This document shows, one piece after another, positions 1 through 6,461 of a stretch of 6,461 nt of DNA. Source of the DNA: Limisphaerales bacterium (GTDB taxonomy: Bacteria > Verrucomicrobiota > Verrucomicrobiae > Limisphaerales > UBA11358). The position numbers and the translations under genes are program-made. How positions within the stretch are numbered: the stretch's first letter is position 1; each line of letters begins with the position of its first letter. The DNA is taken from assembly GCA_003152145.1 (NCBI GenBank), contig PLZL01000380.1, forward strand, positions 1 through 6,461. Reading direction: 5' to 3'. Below the pieces are notes generated by a model. That model was not told the origin of the DNA and did not search any database. It was given only the letters and a program-made list of their open reading frames with translations.

Positions 1-34
1 GCGCTCGCCGCTGAGCCGCCAACCGTTAGACGCC
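1..34 (+). repeat. attC site, 3' half (cut by the window edge)
   Basis: Only the right half is visible. It contains an L'-like AGCCGC at 14-19, a 5-base spacer, and GTTAGAC at 25-31, which fits the R' consensus GTTRRRY exactly. Recombination would fall between G25 and T26. The half is nearly identical to 254-287, including the internal GCTC-N-CCGC-TGAGC mini-hairpin, which supports a shared recombination-site family. The matching R'' and L'' boxes would belong to the cassette left of the window. Confidence 0.62.
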
Positions 35-51
35 ATCTCTTGGAGCAACGT

Positions 52-216
52 ATGAACAAGTTGACCGCCGGCGGCAGCTCCTTCATCGTCGTCGGCGTTG
101 TGTTCGTCGCAATCGGAAGCGGTAGCCAGCACGCTTTCCTGCCGATCGGCCTGGCGTTCATCGCGATCGGTATCGTCTTCATCATGCGCGCCCGGCGCGA
201 GAGGCTGGTCAAGTGA
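52..216 (+). CDS. Small two-helix membrane protein in a gene cassette
   Basis: This 54-codon gene starts with ATG at 52, six bases after a GGAG (42-45), and stops with TGA at 214-216. Its residues form two hydrophobic stretches. The first, at about 11-22, is rich in Val, Ile, Gly and Ala. The second, at about 29-45, is rich in Leu, Ile, Ala and Gly. A short Gly-Ser-Gln-His turn joins them, and the protein ends in a strongly basic tail (RARRERLVK, residues 46-54). By the positive-inside rule both ends would face the cytoplasm with a hairpin in the membrane. I do not recognise a family and assign no function. It fills almost the whole interval between two attC-like sites, as cassette genes do. 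The ribosome binding site and the clean fit between sites support a real gene; an overlapping plus-strand frame from 98 runs through the attC site and is rejected. Confidence 0.6.
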   Translation: MNKLTAGGSSFIVVGVVFVAIGSGSQHAFLPIGLAFIAIGIVFIMRARRERLVK

Positions 217-223
217 GTCAGGT

Positions 224-283
224 GCCGAACCCGCGGCTGCACCAGACTCGCTGGCGCTCACCGCTGAGCCGCCAGCCTTAGGC
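224..283 (+). repeat. attC-like recombination site, complete but with a damaged crossover box
   Basis: The site lies between the two cassette genes. GCCGAAC at 224-230 is an R''-like box (consensus RYYYAAC, one deviation). GCGGCT at 233-238 pairs with AGCCGC at 267-272 as the L''/L' stem. The right box reads CTTAGGC at 277-283. Inside lie two small hairpins, CCAG/CTGG (242-245 with 251-254) and GCTCA/TGAGC (256-260 with 265-269). Aligned with the half site at 1-34, the right half differs by a few substitutions and by loss of the G that begins GTTRRRY, which shortens the L'-R' spacing. That G flanks the strand-exchange point, so this site may recombine poorly. Confidence 0.55.
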
Positions 284-300
284 GGCCAGAACGAACAGAT

Positions 301-305
301 AGGAG
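301..305 (+). promoter_or_regulatory. Strong Shine-Dalgarno site of the cupin cassette gene
   Basis: AGGAG lies six bases before the ATG at 312 and fixes that start. It sits just downstream of the attC-like site, so the cassette carries its own translation signal but no obvious promoter, as is usual for cassettes read from an upstream promoter. Confidence 0.6.
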
Positions 306-311
306 ACCACG

Positions 312-656
312 ATGAGAAACGAGCAGGCGGCAGCTGAGACGAAGGGTATTACGGTGAAGCTACTAGCAGCGCTCGACCTCGGCCCTGAAATCGAAGGCAT
401 GGCAGGGCGCCAACTTCGAATGCGAATGGTGACTATCGAACCTGGAAGCATCTTCGGCCCGATTCACGACCATAAAGACAGGCCGGGCATGGTCTACATA
501 CTGCAAGGAACGATCACTGACCATCGAAATGGAGTGGCTAAGGAGTATGGGCCGGGAGTGGGCTGGCCCGAGGATAGGAACACCACACACTGGCTTGAGA
601 ACAGAGGAACGATTCCGGCGGTGGAGATCTCGGTCGATATAGTCAGGGTAAGCTGA
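312..656 (+). CDS. Single-domain cupin protein in a gene cassette
   Basis: The 114-residue product is a small one-domain cupin, the usual size for stand-alone members. Cupin motif 1 is visible at about residues 45-66: a Gly-rich lead-in, His52-Asp-His54, then the strand ending in the conserved Gly of VYILQG. Motif 2 is at about 81-97, with Pro81-Gly82, Pro86, His93 and Asn97. His52, His54 and His93 are the likely metal ligands. The acidic ligand of motif 1 is not at its usual place (the segment reads HDHKDRPG), so the site may be three-histidine. The family includes dioxygenases, isomerases and ligand sensors, and nothing here shows the substrate. No signal peptide is present, so it should be cytosolic. 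The start is set by AGGAG at 301-305. The gene sits between two attC-like sites and is most simply a mobile cassette gene. Confidence 0.85.
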   Translation: MRNEQAAAETKGITVKLLAALDLGPEIEGMAGRQLRMRMVTIEPGSIFGPIHDHKDRPGMVYILQGTITDHRNGVAKEYGPGVGWPEDRNTTHWLENRGTIPAVEISVDIVRVS

Positions 657-664
657 GGGCCGAC

Positions 665-690
665 ATCTAACCGGGTCGCCGCCTAATATG
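665..690 (+). other. Truncated attC remnant at the end of the array
   Basis: ATCTAAC at 665-671 fits the R'' consensus RYYYAAC and lies eight bases after the cupin stop codon, where the attC of that cassette should begin. The CG-rich stretch after it (to about 683) could be the start of an L'' arm. The repeated right half seen at 1-34 and 254-287 is missing, and no GTTRRRY box follows. A second weak R''-like GCCTAAT occurs at 681-687. I infer that the site was cut off by a deletion, which fixes the last cassette next to chromosomal DNA. Confidence 0.4.
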
Positions 691-743
691 AGGATAGGTG
701 CAAACCGGAAATTGAGAATTGGGGGCAGGAAATGACAACGCAG

Positions 744-767
744 GCCGGATTTGAGTCCGGCTTTTTT
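744..767 (+). terminator. Intrinsic terminator upstream of pckG
   Basis: GCCGGA (744-749) and TCCGGC (756-761) form a perfect 6-bp stem around a 6-base loop, followed at once by six T (762-767). It would stop transcription coming from the cassette array or from a lost upstream gene, and so insulates pckG. Confidence 0.85.
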
Positions 768-883
768 CATTTTTCTCCCGGAGCACCAGAAAAAAACTCA
801 ATTTGGACTGTTCAAGCCGCCTCGTTTCCGGCATTATAGCGGGAAGTATTTGGAGTGTTTTACACACGAGACAGGACAAACAC
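768..883 (+). promoter_or_regulatory. pckG upstream region and leader
   Basis: These 116 bases separate the terminator from the pckG start and must hold its promoter if pckG is transcribed alone. An AT-rich CATTATAGC at 832-840 could hold a -10 element, with only a poor -35 candidate (TTCAAG, 811-816). No convincing operator or riboswitch fold was seen. An in-frame ATG at 803 would add 27 residues unlike the family N-terminus, so the region is treated as non-coding. Confidence 0.35.
873..876 (+). promoter_or_regulatory. Ribosome binding site that decides the pckG start
   Basis: AGGA lies seven bases before the ATG at 884. No comparable site precedes the upstream in-frame ATG at 803, so translation most likely starts at 884. 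Confidence 0.6.
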
Positions 884-2686
<1,803 letters not shown>

Positions 2687-2713
2687 GCCATAAACCGGTT
2701 TTCTCTGCAAGGC

Positions 2714-2748
2714 GCGCGACGGAAAGATTTTTCTAGCATCCGTCGCGC
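2714..2748 (+). terminator. Strong hairpin downstream of pckG (possible terminator)
   Basis: GCGCGACGGA (2714-2723) and its exact reverse complement (2739-2748) form a 10-bp perfect stem around a 15-base AT-rich loop, starting 28 bases after the pckG stop. No T-tract follows, only a mixed TGTATGTTATTTG, so it is not a classical intrinsic terminator. It may act as a 3'-end stabiliser, a Rho-linked or imperfect terminator, or a protein-binding palindrome upstream of the gene at 2796. Confidence 0.45.
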
Positions 2749-2795
2749 TGTATGTTATTTGTGCTGCGAACAGAACAATAACTTATTTCAACATT

Positions 2796-3548
2796 ATGAA
2801 AAATCTACTGCGCGCCCTTTTGCCCGGAATGCTGTGCCTCAACCTAGCCGCTTTTGCCCAGCCGGGACCGCCACGCGGACCGCATTTCAGCGGCGCGATG
2901 GACAAGCTGTTCGGTGAGAACCAGTCCTTTTCCGCCACGCTGGAGACGCAGATGACGGACGCGCGGGGCGGCACGATGACCATGCCCGGCAAAATTACGT
3001 TCGACTCCGGCAAGTCCCGTTTTGAAATGGACATGACGCAGACCAAGGGCGGCCAGATGCCGCCCGATGCCGCCGCCCAGATGAAGGCGATGGGCATGGA
3101 CCGCATCGTGATGATCGGACGGCCCGATAAAAAGGTCGCCTACATGGTCTATCCGGGAATGCAATCCTACGTTGAAAATGTCCTGTCCGATGCGGAAACG
3201 ACCACGGCGCCAGGCGATTTCAAGGTGGAAACCACCGAACTGGGCAAGGAGACCGTGGACGGCCATCCCTGCGTGAAGAACAAGGTGATTGTCACCGACA
3301 AGGACGGAACGCCGCACGAATCCACCGTCTGGAACGCGACGGACCTGAAAAATTTCCCGGTCAAAATCCAGACCACCGACCAAGGCCATGAAATGATCAT
3401 GCTCTTCAAGGACATCACCATCACCACGCCCGGCGCCAGCCTGTTCGAGCCACCGTCAGGTTACACAAAATACGACAGCATGCCGGCGATGATGCAGGCC
3501 ATGATGATGAAACAAATGGGCGGTGGCGTTTTGCCACCTGGCCGTTGA
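2796..3548 (+). CDS. Secreted Met-rich DUF4412-like protein
   Basis: The 250-residue product has a clear signal peptide: a basic start (MKN..R), a hydrophobic core at about 8-20 and a cleavage site AFA/Q after residue 21. Cys14 lies inside the hydrophobic core and is not a lipobox. The mature part resembles the DUF4412 group, which probably has a LolA-like half-barrel: a strand-rich body, a LGKETVDGHPC turn at 149-159, and a closing FEPPSGY motif at 217-223. These proteins are periplasmic or outer-membrane associated and of unknown role. Methionine is unusually common (24 of 250), with a cluster at 229-241 followed by Gly-Pro-rich residues. The start ATG lacks a visible Shine-Dalgarno (upstream ACTTATTTCAACATT). 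It lies 109 bases after pckG with a hairpin between, so it may be separately transcribed. The family call is by pattern only. Confidence 0.8.
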   Translation: MKNLLRALLPGMLCLNLAAFAQPGPPRGPHFSGAMDKLFGENQSFSATLETQMTDARGGTMTMPGKITFDSGKSRFEMDMTQTKGGQMPPDAAAQMKAMGMDRIVMIGRPDKKVAYMVYPGMQSYVENVLSDAETTTAPGDFKVETTELGKETVDGHPCVKNKVIVTDKDGTPHESTVWNATDLKNFPVKIQTTDQGHEMIMLFKDITITTPGASLFEPPSGYTKYDSMPAMMQAMMMKQMGGGVLPPGR

Positions 3549-3564
3549 ACCGGCACGACATTTC

Positions 3565-3606
3565 AAAAAAACAAAATCCACGCGTCGCTACGGCGCGGGG
3601 ATTTTT
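3565..3606. terminator. Bidirectional intrinsic terminator between convergent genes
   Basis: AAAATCCACGCGTCG (3573-3587) pairs with CGGCGCGGGGATTTT (3591-3605) around a 3-base loop, with one G-U and one mismatch. The stem ends in T5 on the plus strand. On the minus strand it is followed by TTTTGTTTTTTT from the A-rich bases 3565-3576. It lies 16 bases after the DUF4412-like gene and 17 bases beyond the end of the minus-strand gene at 3623, so it can stop both transcripts. Confidence 0.85.
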
Positions 3607-3622
3607 GCTGTGACAATGTGCA

Positions 3623-3815
3623 CTATTTATTTTTGTAGTGCTTGCCCGCGTGTTTCCCGTGAAGCCTTTTGCCGTGCTGCTTGCCCGCCTTGCCCGCGTG
3701 CGCGACGGCCTTGTGACCGTGCCCGCCCTGACCCTTGCCCGGCCAGGGCGGTTCCGCCAAATGGCAACGAAGCCAGACCAAACGCAACAATGATTGTCCA
3801 AATCAGCTTTTTCAT
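3623..3815 (-). pseudogene. Small secreted Gly/His/Lys-rich protein gene with an apparent +1 frameshift
   Basis: From the ATG at 3815 the reading begins with a good signal peptide (MKKLIWTIIVAFGLASLP, then ALA at 23-25). Staying in this frame gives an Arg/Gln-rich tail ending at TAA (3627-3629) with poor third-position GC. One base over, from about 3738, the same DNA reads as a Gly-His-Lys-Ala repeat-like tail (GQGGHGHKAVAHAGKAGK, then ending KHYKNK and TAG at 3623-3625). That reading has high third-position GC, like the neighbouring genes. Removing one G from the minus-strand GGG at 3738-3740 joins the two into a 63-residue secreted protein. Either the gene is broken, or the base is a sequencing error. 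The role is unknown; His/Lys/Gly-rich secreted tails may bind metals or polyanions. It follows the SGNH gene by 62 bases and has no clear Shine-Dalgarno. Confidence 0.6.
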
Positions 3816-3877
3816 AATGTAATTTCTGTGTCTTTCACACTGGCGGACGCATCGGCTGCAAAAAGCTTACAGCCTTT

Positions 3878-4639
3878 CTATTTCGCGGTGGAGACACCGC
3901 GCCGGGCTGCTTCCAGTTCCCTTTCAAGCGCAGACGTCAAGCGTTGATAAACCTCCGGTTTGAAATGCAGCGTGTCACGATACAGTCCGTCTTCGGGCTT
4001 CAACCCGGCTTCCTTGAACAAGTCAACGACGCGAATCCCCCGCTCCGGCGCGTTCAGCGAATGGAGTTGCGCGTTCAATGAATCCACCGAGGCGGGAATG
4101 GCCGCGCTCCAAACCAACCGCCGCGCGAGGTCCGGCTGCGTCGCCGGCCAAGTTTCCAGCACGATGATCTGGCAGTGACGCGAGGCGCATTCGTGAACAA
4201 CGGTGGTGAGATTGCTCGCCGCGAGTGAAATAATTTGCGAGGCCATTTCCGGCCGCAAGCCGAGAAATTTCAAATCGTTGATGCCCGCCTCCAACACAAC
4301 CGCGTCGGGATGGAATTTGTCCAGCACCTTCGGCGCGCACAGGCGGAGTTGCCCCGTCGTCAGTCCGCCCGCGCCCGCGTTCACCACGCGCCAGTCGGAC
4401 CATTGCGGCAGACCCCATTGCGCCATCCGCGAATCGCCGAGCAAAAGAACGGTGGAATTGAAATTCGCTGGAGTATATGAAACAACGGAAATATCCGGGG
4501 CGTTGAGCGGCCAGATTTGTCGCGTCAGCCGGTTTTCGTAGCGGCTGCGCGCGAACCAAAACGCCAAAACCAATGCCGCAAACAGAACCGCCACCCCCGG
4601 CGCGAGCCATTTCAGCCAATGGAAATTTCCACGCGGCAT
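3878..4639 (-). CDS. Membrane-anchored SGNH/GDSL hydrolase
   Basis: The 253-residue product is an SGNH-family esterase or acyl-transfer enzyme. One N-terminal membrane helix (about residues 12-30, after a basic Lys/His/Trp start) should anchor it with the catalytic domain in the periplasm. The four blocks are visible: block I GDS with Ser70; block II Gly in NAGAGG at 87-92; block III GIND with Asn121; and block V DTLH with Asp222 and His225, so the catalytic set is complete. Closest in style are the PAF-acetylhydrolase-like members. It begins 10 bases after the acyltransferase stop, with AAAGG overlapping that stop codon as ribosome binding site, so the two are co-transcribed. SGNH domains often partner or fuse with acyltransferase-3 proteins in O-acetylation of glycans, which is the likely role here. 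Substrate is unknown; a lone esterase is the alternative. Confidence 0.9.
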   Translation of the reverse strand: MPRGNFHWLKWLAPGVAVLFAALVLAFWFARSRYENRLTRQIWPLNAPDISVVSYTPANFNSTVLLLGDSRMAQWGLPQWSDWRVVNAGAGGLTTGQLRLCAPKVLDKFHPDAVVLEAGINDLKFLGLRPEMASQIISLAASNLTTVVHECASRHCQIIVLETWPATQPDLARRLVWSAAIPASVDSLNAQLHSLNAPERGIRVVDLFKEAGLKPEDGLYRDTLHFKPEVYQRLTSALERELEAARRGVSTAK

Positions 4640-4649
4640 GACGCGCCTT

Positions 4650-5702
4650 TCATTTGCGCCGGCCCGCGCTCAAGAACGGCCGCTCGAAAAAGTGAAACCA
4701 CACGCCGCCGACCGCGACCGAGACCAGCGCGCCAGCCGGTTGCAACACGTTCGGCAGGTAATTGCAAATGGTGAACGGCTGCTGCCACAAATAAATCGAA
4801 TAGGTTCGTTCACCCATCCATTTCATCCAGCGTCCGGACATTCCCGGCAGCGGACGGCCAAACAAATACGCCGCCAGGCATGGCGCCAGCAGCAGTGCAC
4901 CCGTCGCCACGACCAGCGGCTTCATCTCCATTCCAAAAAACATGATGCACAGGCTCGTGCCGCAAATCACCACGCTGAACCAGAGAATCCACGTCACGAG
5001 CCGGTTTGAAATCCGCAGAAACCACGCCCGTTTGTATTCGCAGCAAAAGCCGAACATCATCGGCCAGACGGCAAATTCAAAATGATATTTCCCCAGACCG
5101 ACGAACGGCTGCGCCACGCCCAATCCGACCAAAACCGCCAGCAATGTTCCAAAAACTGCCAGCCGCTGCCGTTCCGTCGCGCCACCCGCGAGGTAAATCA
5201 GCGGCGCGAGCAGATAGAATTGCATCTCGCACGCGAGACTCCACAGATGGCCAAGCGACATCGGCGATTTATCGGTGTAATAATTCGTGCCGTAAATCAA
5301 GGCCACCGGCAGCGCCCGGAGATAGGTGCGAAGATCGGAGCCCGGCGGCAGGTTGGGCCTGTGCTGCAAAAACCACACACCCGCCAGCATCGCCAGCGCG
5401 TAAGTGATTATGGCCGGATACAAACGCCGGAGCCGCCGCCACCAAAACGACCTCGACCGTTCCCATGCCGTTGCCGCCCGCGTCCGCGACAGCGAACGAA
5501 AAACCAGAATGCCGGAAATGAAGAAGAACAGGTTGACGCCAACGCGTCCGATGCCGTTGACCCGGTTCGTAAAAAAGAATCCATGGGAAATCAAGACGAG
5601 CACCAGCGCCAAGCCGCGCCATTGATCCAGCGCGATGGACCCCAGCCGGTCCTGCTCCGAAGCCGGCACCGGCGTCGCGCTCGCGGCAGCGGAAATTTTC
5701 AT
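4650..5702 (-). CDS. Acyltransferase-3 (OafA/YrhL-type) integral membrane protein
   Basis: The 350-residue product belongs to the AT3 family, which moves acyl (usually acetyl) groups across the inner membrane onto O-antigen, peptidoglycan, exopolysaccharide or other glycans. After a soluble leader of about 20 residues, the first helix carries the conserved Arg29 and His40 in RGLALVLVLISH. Next come GVNLFFFISG at 55-64, the basic RRLRRLYP at 89-96, and the family signature HLWSLACEMQFY at 152-163. The segment ERTYSIYLWQQP lies at 298-309, and FERPF closes the last helix at 339-343. About ten hydrophobic segments are seen, as expected. No SGNH domain is fused to it; that function is encoded by the next gene. 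The ATG overlaps the alaS stop by one base (TGATG), which suggests translational coupling. The acceptor glycan cannot be told from sequence. Confidence 0.93.
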   Translation of the reverse strand: MKISAAASATPVPASEQDRLGSIALDQWRGLALVLVLISHGFFFTNRVNGIGRVGVNLFFFISGILVFRSLSRTRAATAWERSRSFWWRRLRRLYPAIITYALAMLAGVWFLQHRPNLPPGSDLRTYLRALPVALIYGTNYYTDKSPMSLGHLWSLACEMQFYLLAPLIYLAGGATERQRLAVFGTLLAVLVGLGVAQPFVGLGKYHFEFAVWPMMFGFCCEYKRAWFLRISNRLVTWILWFSVVICGTSLCIMFFGMEMKPLVVATGALLLAPCLAAYLFGRPLPGMSGRWMKWMGERTYSIYLWQQPFTICNYLPNVLQPAGALVSVAVGGVWFHFFERPFLSAGRRK

Positions 5703-6461
5703 CAGCCGAGCAACGCTTTCGCCTTCGCCAGCGCCTCGTCCAGTTTGCCCGCGTCCTTGCCGCCGCCCCGCGCGTTGTCCGGCTTGCCGCCGCCTTTGCC
5801 GCCGACGATGGGTGCAATCTGCTGGATGATTTTCCCGGCCTGCACATTCTTCACGAAATCGGGCGAGACCGCCGCGAGCAGCGCGACCGCGCCGTCAGCA
5901 ACACCGCCGAGAATAATCACGCCCTTGAATCGGCCCTTCAACGAATCGGCAATCGCCTGAAGGAAATCGCCGCCGGCAGCGCCGAGGTTGTGGATGATGA
6001 CCGGGATGCCATTGATGATCTTGACCTCCTCCAGCAAGAGGCTGGCGGCGTTCGAGGCTTCGCGCATGGTGGCCGTCCGCAAAGACTTTTCCAGTTCCTT
6101 CTGATGCGCGAGCAAGGCTTCAATTTTTTTGTCCAACTCGTGAACCGGCGAATTCACCTTGCCCGCAAGTGTTTTGATCAAATGCACTTCGTCGCTGGCT
6201 TTGCGATAAGCTTCGAGTCCGGCAACGGCTTCAATTCTGCGAACACCCGCTGCAATCGCGCTTTCGCCAACGATGCGGAACAAGCCGATCTCGCCCGTCG
6301 CGCGCGTGTGCGTGCCGCCGCAAAGCTCCATCGAATAACCGTCGAGCTTCGCCGCATGGCCGCCGATTTGGACGACGCGGACGGTGTCGCCATAATTGTC
6401 GCCGAACAATTGCATCACGTCCTTGCGCGATATCACGCCGGCGTAGGGCACTTCCGTCCAC
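5702..6461 (-). CDS. alaS: Alanine--tRNA ligase, C-terminal part (5' end beyond the window)
   Basis: The last 252 residues of alanyl-tRNA synthetase are visible; the aminoacylation domain and the HxxxH half of the editing site lie outside the window. The fragment opens in the editing domain. CGGTH (visible residues 47-51) supplies Cys and His zinc ligands, followed by GEIGLFRIVGES and the RRIEAV segment typical of the family. A charged coiled-coil stretch at about 105-145 links to the C-Ala (DHHA1) domain. That domain ends with the Gly-rich GGKGGGKPDNARGGG at 220-234 and the conserved KLDEAL close to the C-terminus. The enzyme charges tRNA-Ala and clears mischarged Ser and Gly. No frameshift or odd residue is seen. 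Its stop overlaps the start of the acyltransferase gene, so this housekeeping gene probably heads or feeds the envelope-modification operon. Confidence 0.97.
   Translation of the reverse strand, partial: WTEVPYAGVISRKDVMQLFGDNYGDTVRVVQIGGHAAKLDGYSMELCGGTHTRATGEIGLFRIVGESAIAAGVRRIEAVAGLEAYRKASDEVHLIKTLAGKVNSPVHELDKKIEALLAHQKELEKSLRTATMREASNAASLLLEEVKIINGIPVIIHNLGAAGGDFLQAIADSLKGRFKGVIILGGVADGAVALLAAVSPDFVKNVQAGKIIQQIAPIVGGKGGGKPDNARGGGKDAGKLDEALAKAKALLG

Larger units (their letters stand above)
1..690 (+). mobile_element. Right-hand end of an integron gene-cassette array (two cassettes)
   Basis: Two very short plus-strand genes, each with its own Shine-Dalgarno site, alternate with attC-like recombination sites in the order half attC, gene, attC, gene, truncated attC. 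The polarity (gene followed by its attC) and the tight packing (7 bases from the first stop codon to the R'' box, 20 bases from the first R' box to the next start codon) are those of integron cassettes. The first cassette would run from base 26 to about 277, some 252 bases. The array ends somewhere between 671 and about 740, before the terminator that precedes pckG. No integrase or attI is present; by polarity they would lie left of the window. Reading the sites as attC rests on box motifs and inverted repeats seen by eye. Ordinary short repeats flanking small genes remain a less likely alternative. Confidence 0.62.

Noticed and set aside
98..337. Plus-strand open frame across the first cassette and attC-like site
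   Set aside because: It is Ser/Ala-rich, overlaps the better-supported 54-codon gene, runs through the recombination site and overlaps the cupin start.
803..883. In-frame upstream ATG that would lengthen PckG by 27 residues
   Set aside because: The extra residues do not resemble the family N-terminus, no ribosome binding site precedes the ATG at 803, and AGGA is well placed before 884.
3738..3740. Programmed ribosomal frameshift in the small secreted protein gene
   Set aside because: No slippery heptamer, stimulatory hairpin or internal Shine-Dalgarno was seen; a mutation or sequencing error is simpler.
3854..3874. GGCTG/CAGCC inverted repeat after the SGNH gene as a terminator
   Set aside because: The stem is only 5 bp and no T-tract follows on the minus strand, so it is likely chance.
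5082..5960. Open frame of 292 codons antisense to the acyltransferase and the end of alaS
   Set aside because: It is low-complexity and Arg/Pro/Gln-rich, and it runs across two well-supported genes on the other strand.

Overview
The window looks like a GC-rich bacterial chromosome carrying core-metabolism and envelope genes, with a short stretch of acquired DNA at the left end. The nature and layout of the genes (GTP-type PEP carboxykinase, a secreted DUF4412-like protein with little Shine-Dalgarno signal, a tiny secreted Gly/His/Lys-rich protein, an AT3/SGNH pair behind alaS) would fit Verrucomicrobiota or a neighbouring phylum. No marker gene in the window proves this, so the taxonomic guess is an inference.

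Region 1 (1 to about 690, + strand) reads as the right-hand end of an integron gene-cassette array. Two tiny cassette genes, a 54-residue two-helix membrane protein and a 114-residue cupin, each have their own ribosome binding site. They are separated by attC-like recombination sites that share a 34-base repeated half (1-34 and 254-287). The first site has a textbook GTTAGAC box. The second has lost the G at the crossover point. The third looks cut off after its R'' box. No integrase is in the window; by the polarity of the sites it would lie to the left.

Region 2 (about 690-3606, + strand) holds an intrinsic terminator at 744-767, then pckG (884-2686), a 10-bp perfect-arm hairpin, and a secreted Met-rich DUF4412-like protein (2796-3548). 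It closes on a bidirectional terminator (3565-3606) that also serves the converging minus-strand genes.

Region 3 (3623-6461, - strand) reads right to left: the 3' part of alaS, an acyltransferase-3 membrane protein overlapping it by one base (TGATG), a membrane-anchored SGNH hydrolase 10 bases later, and a small secreted protein gene with an apparent one-base frameshift. The AT3 and SGNH proteins probably work together on O-acylation of an envelope glycan, co-transcribed with or read through from alaS. The remaining genes have no evident functional link with each other.
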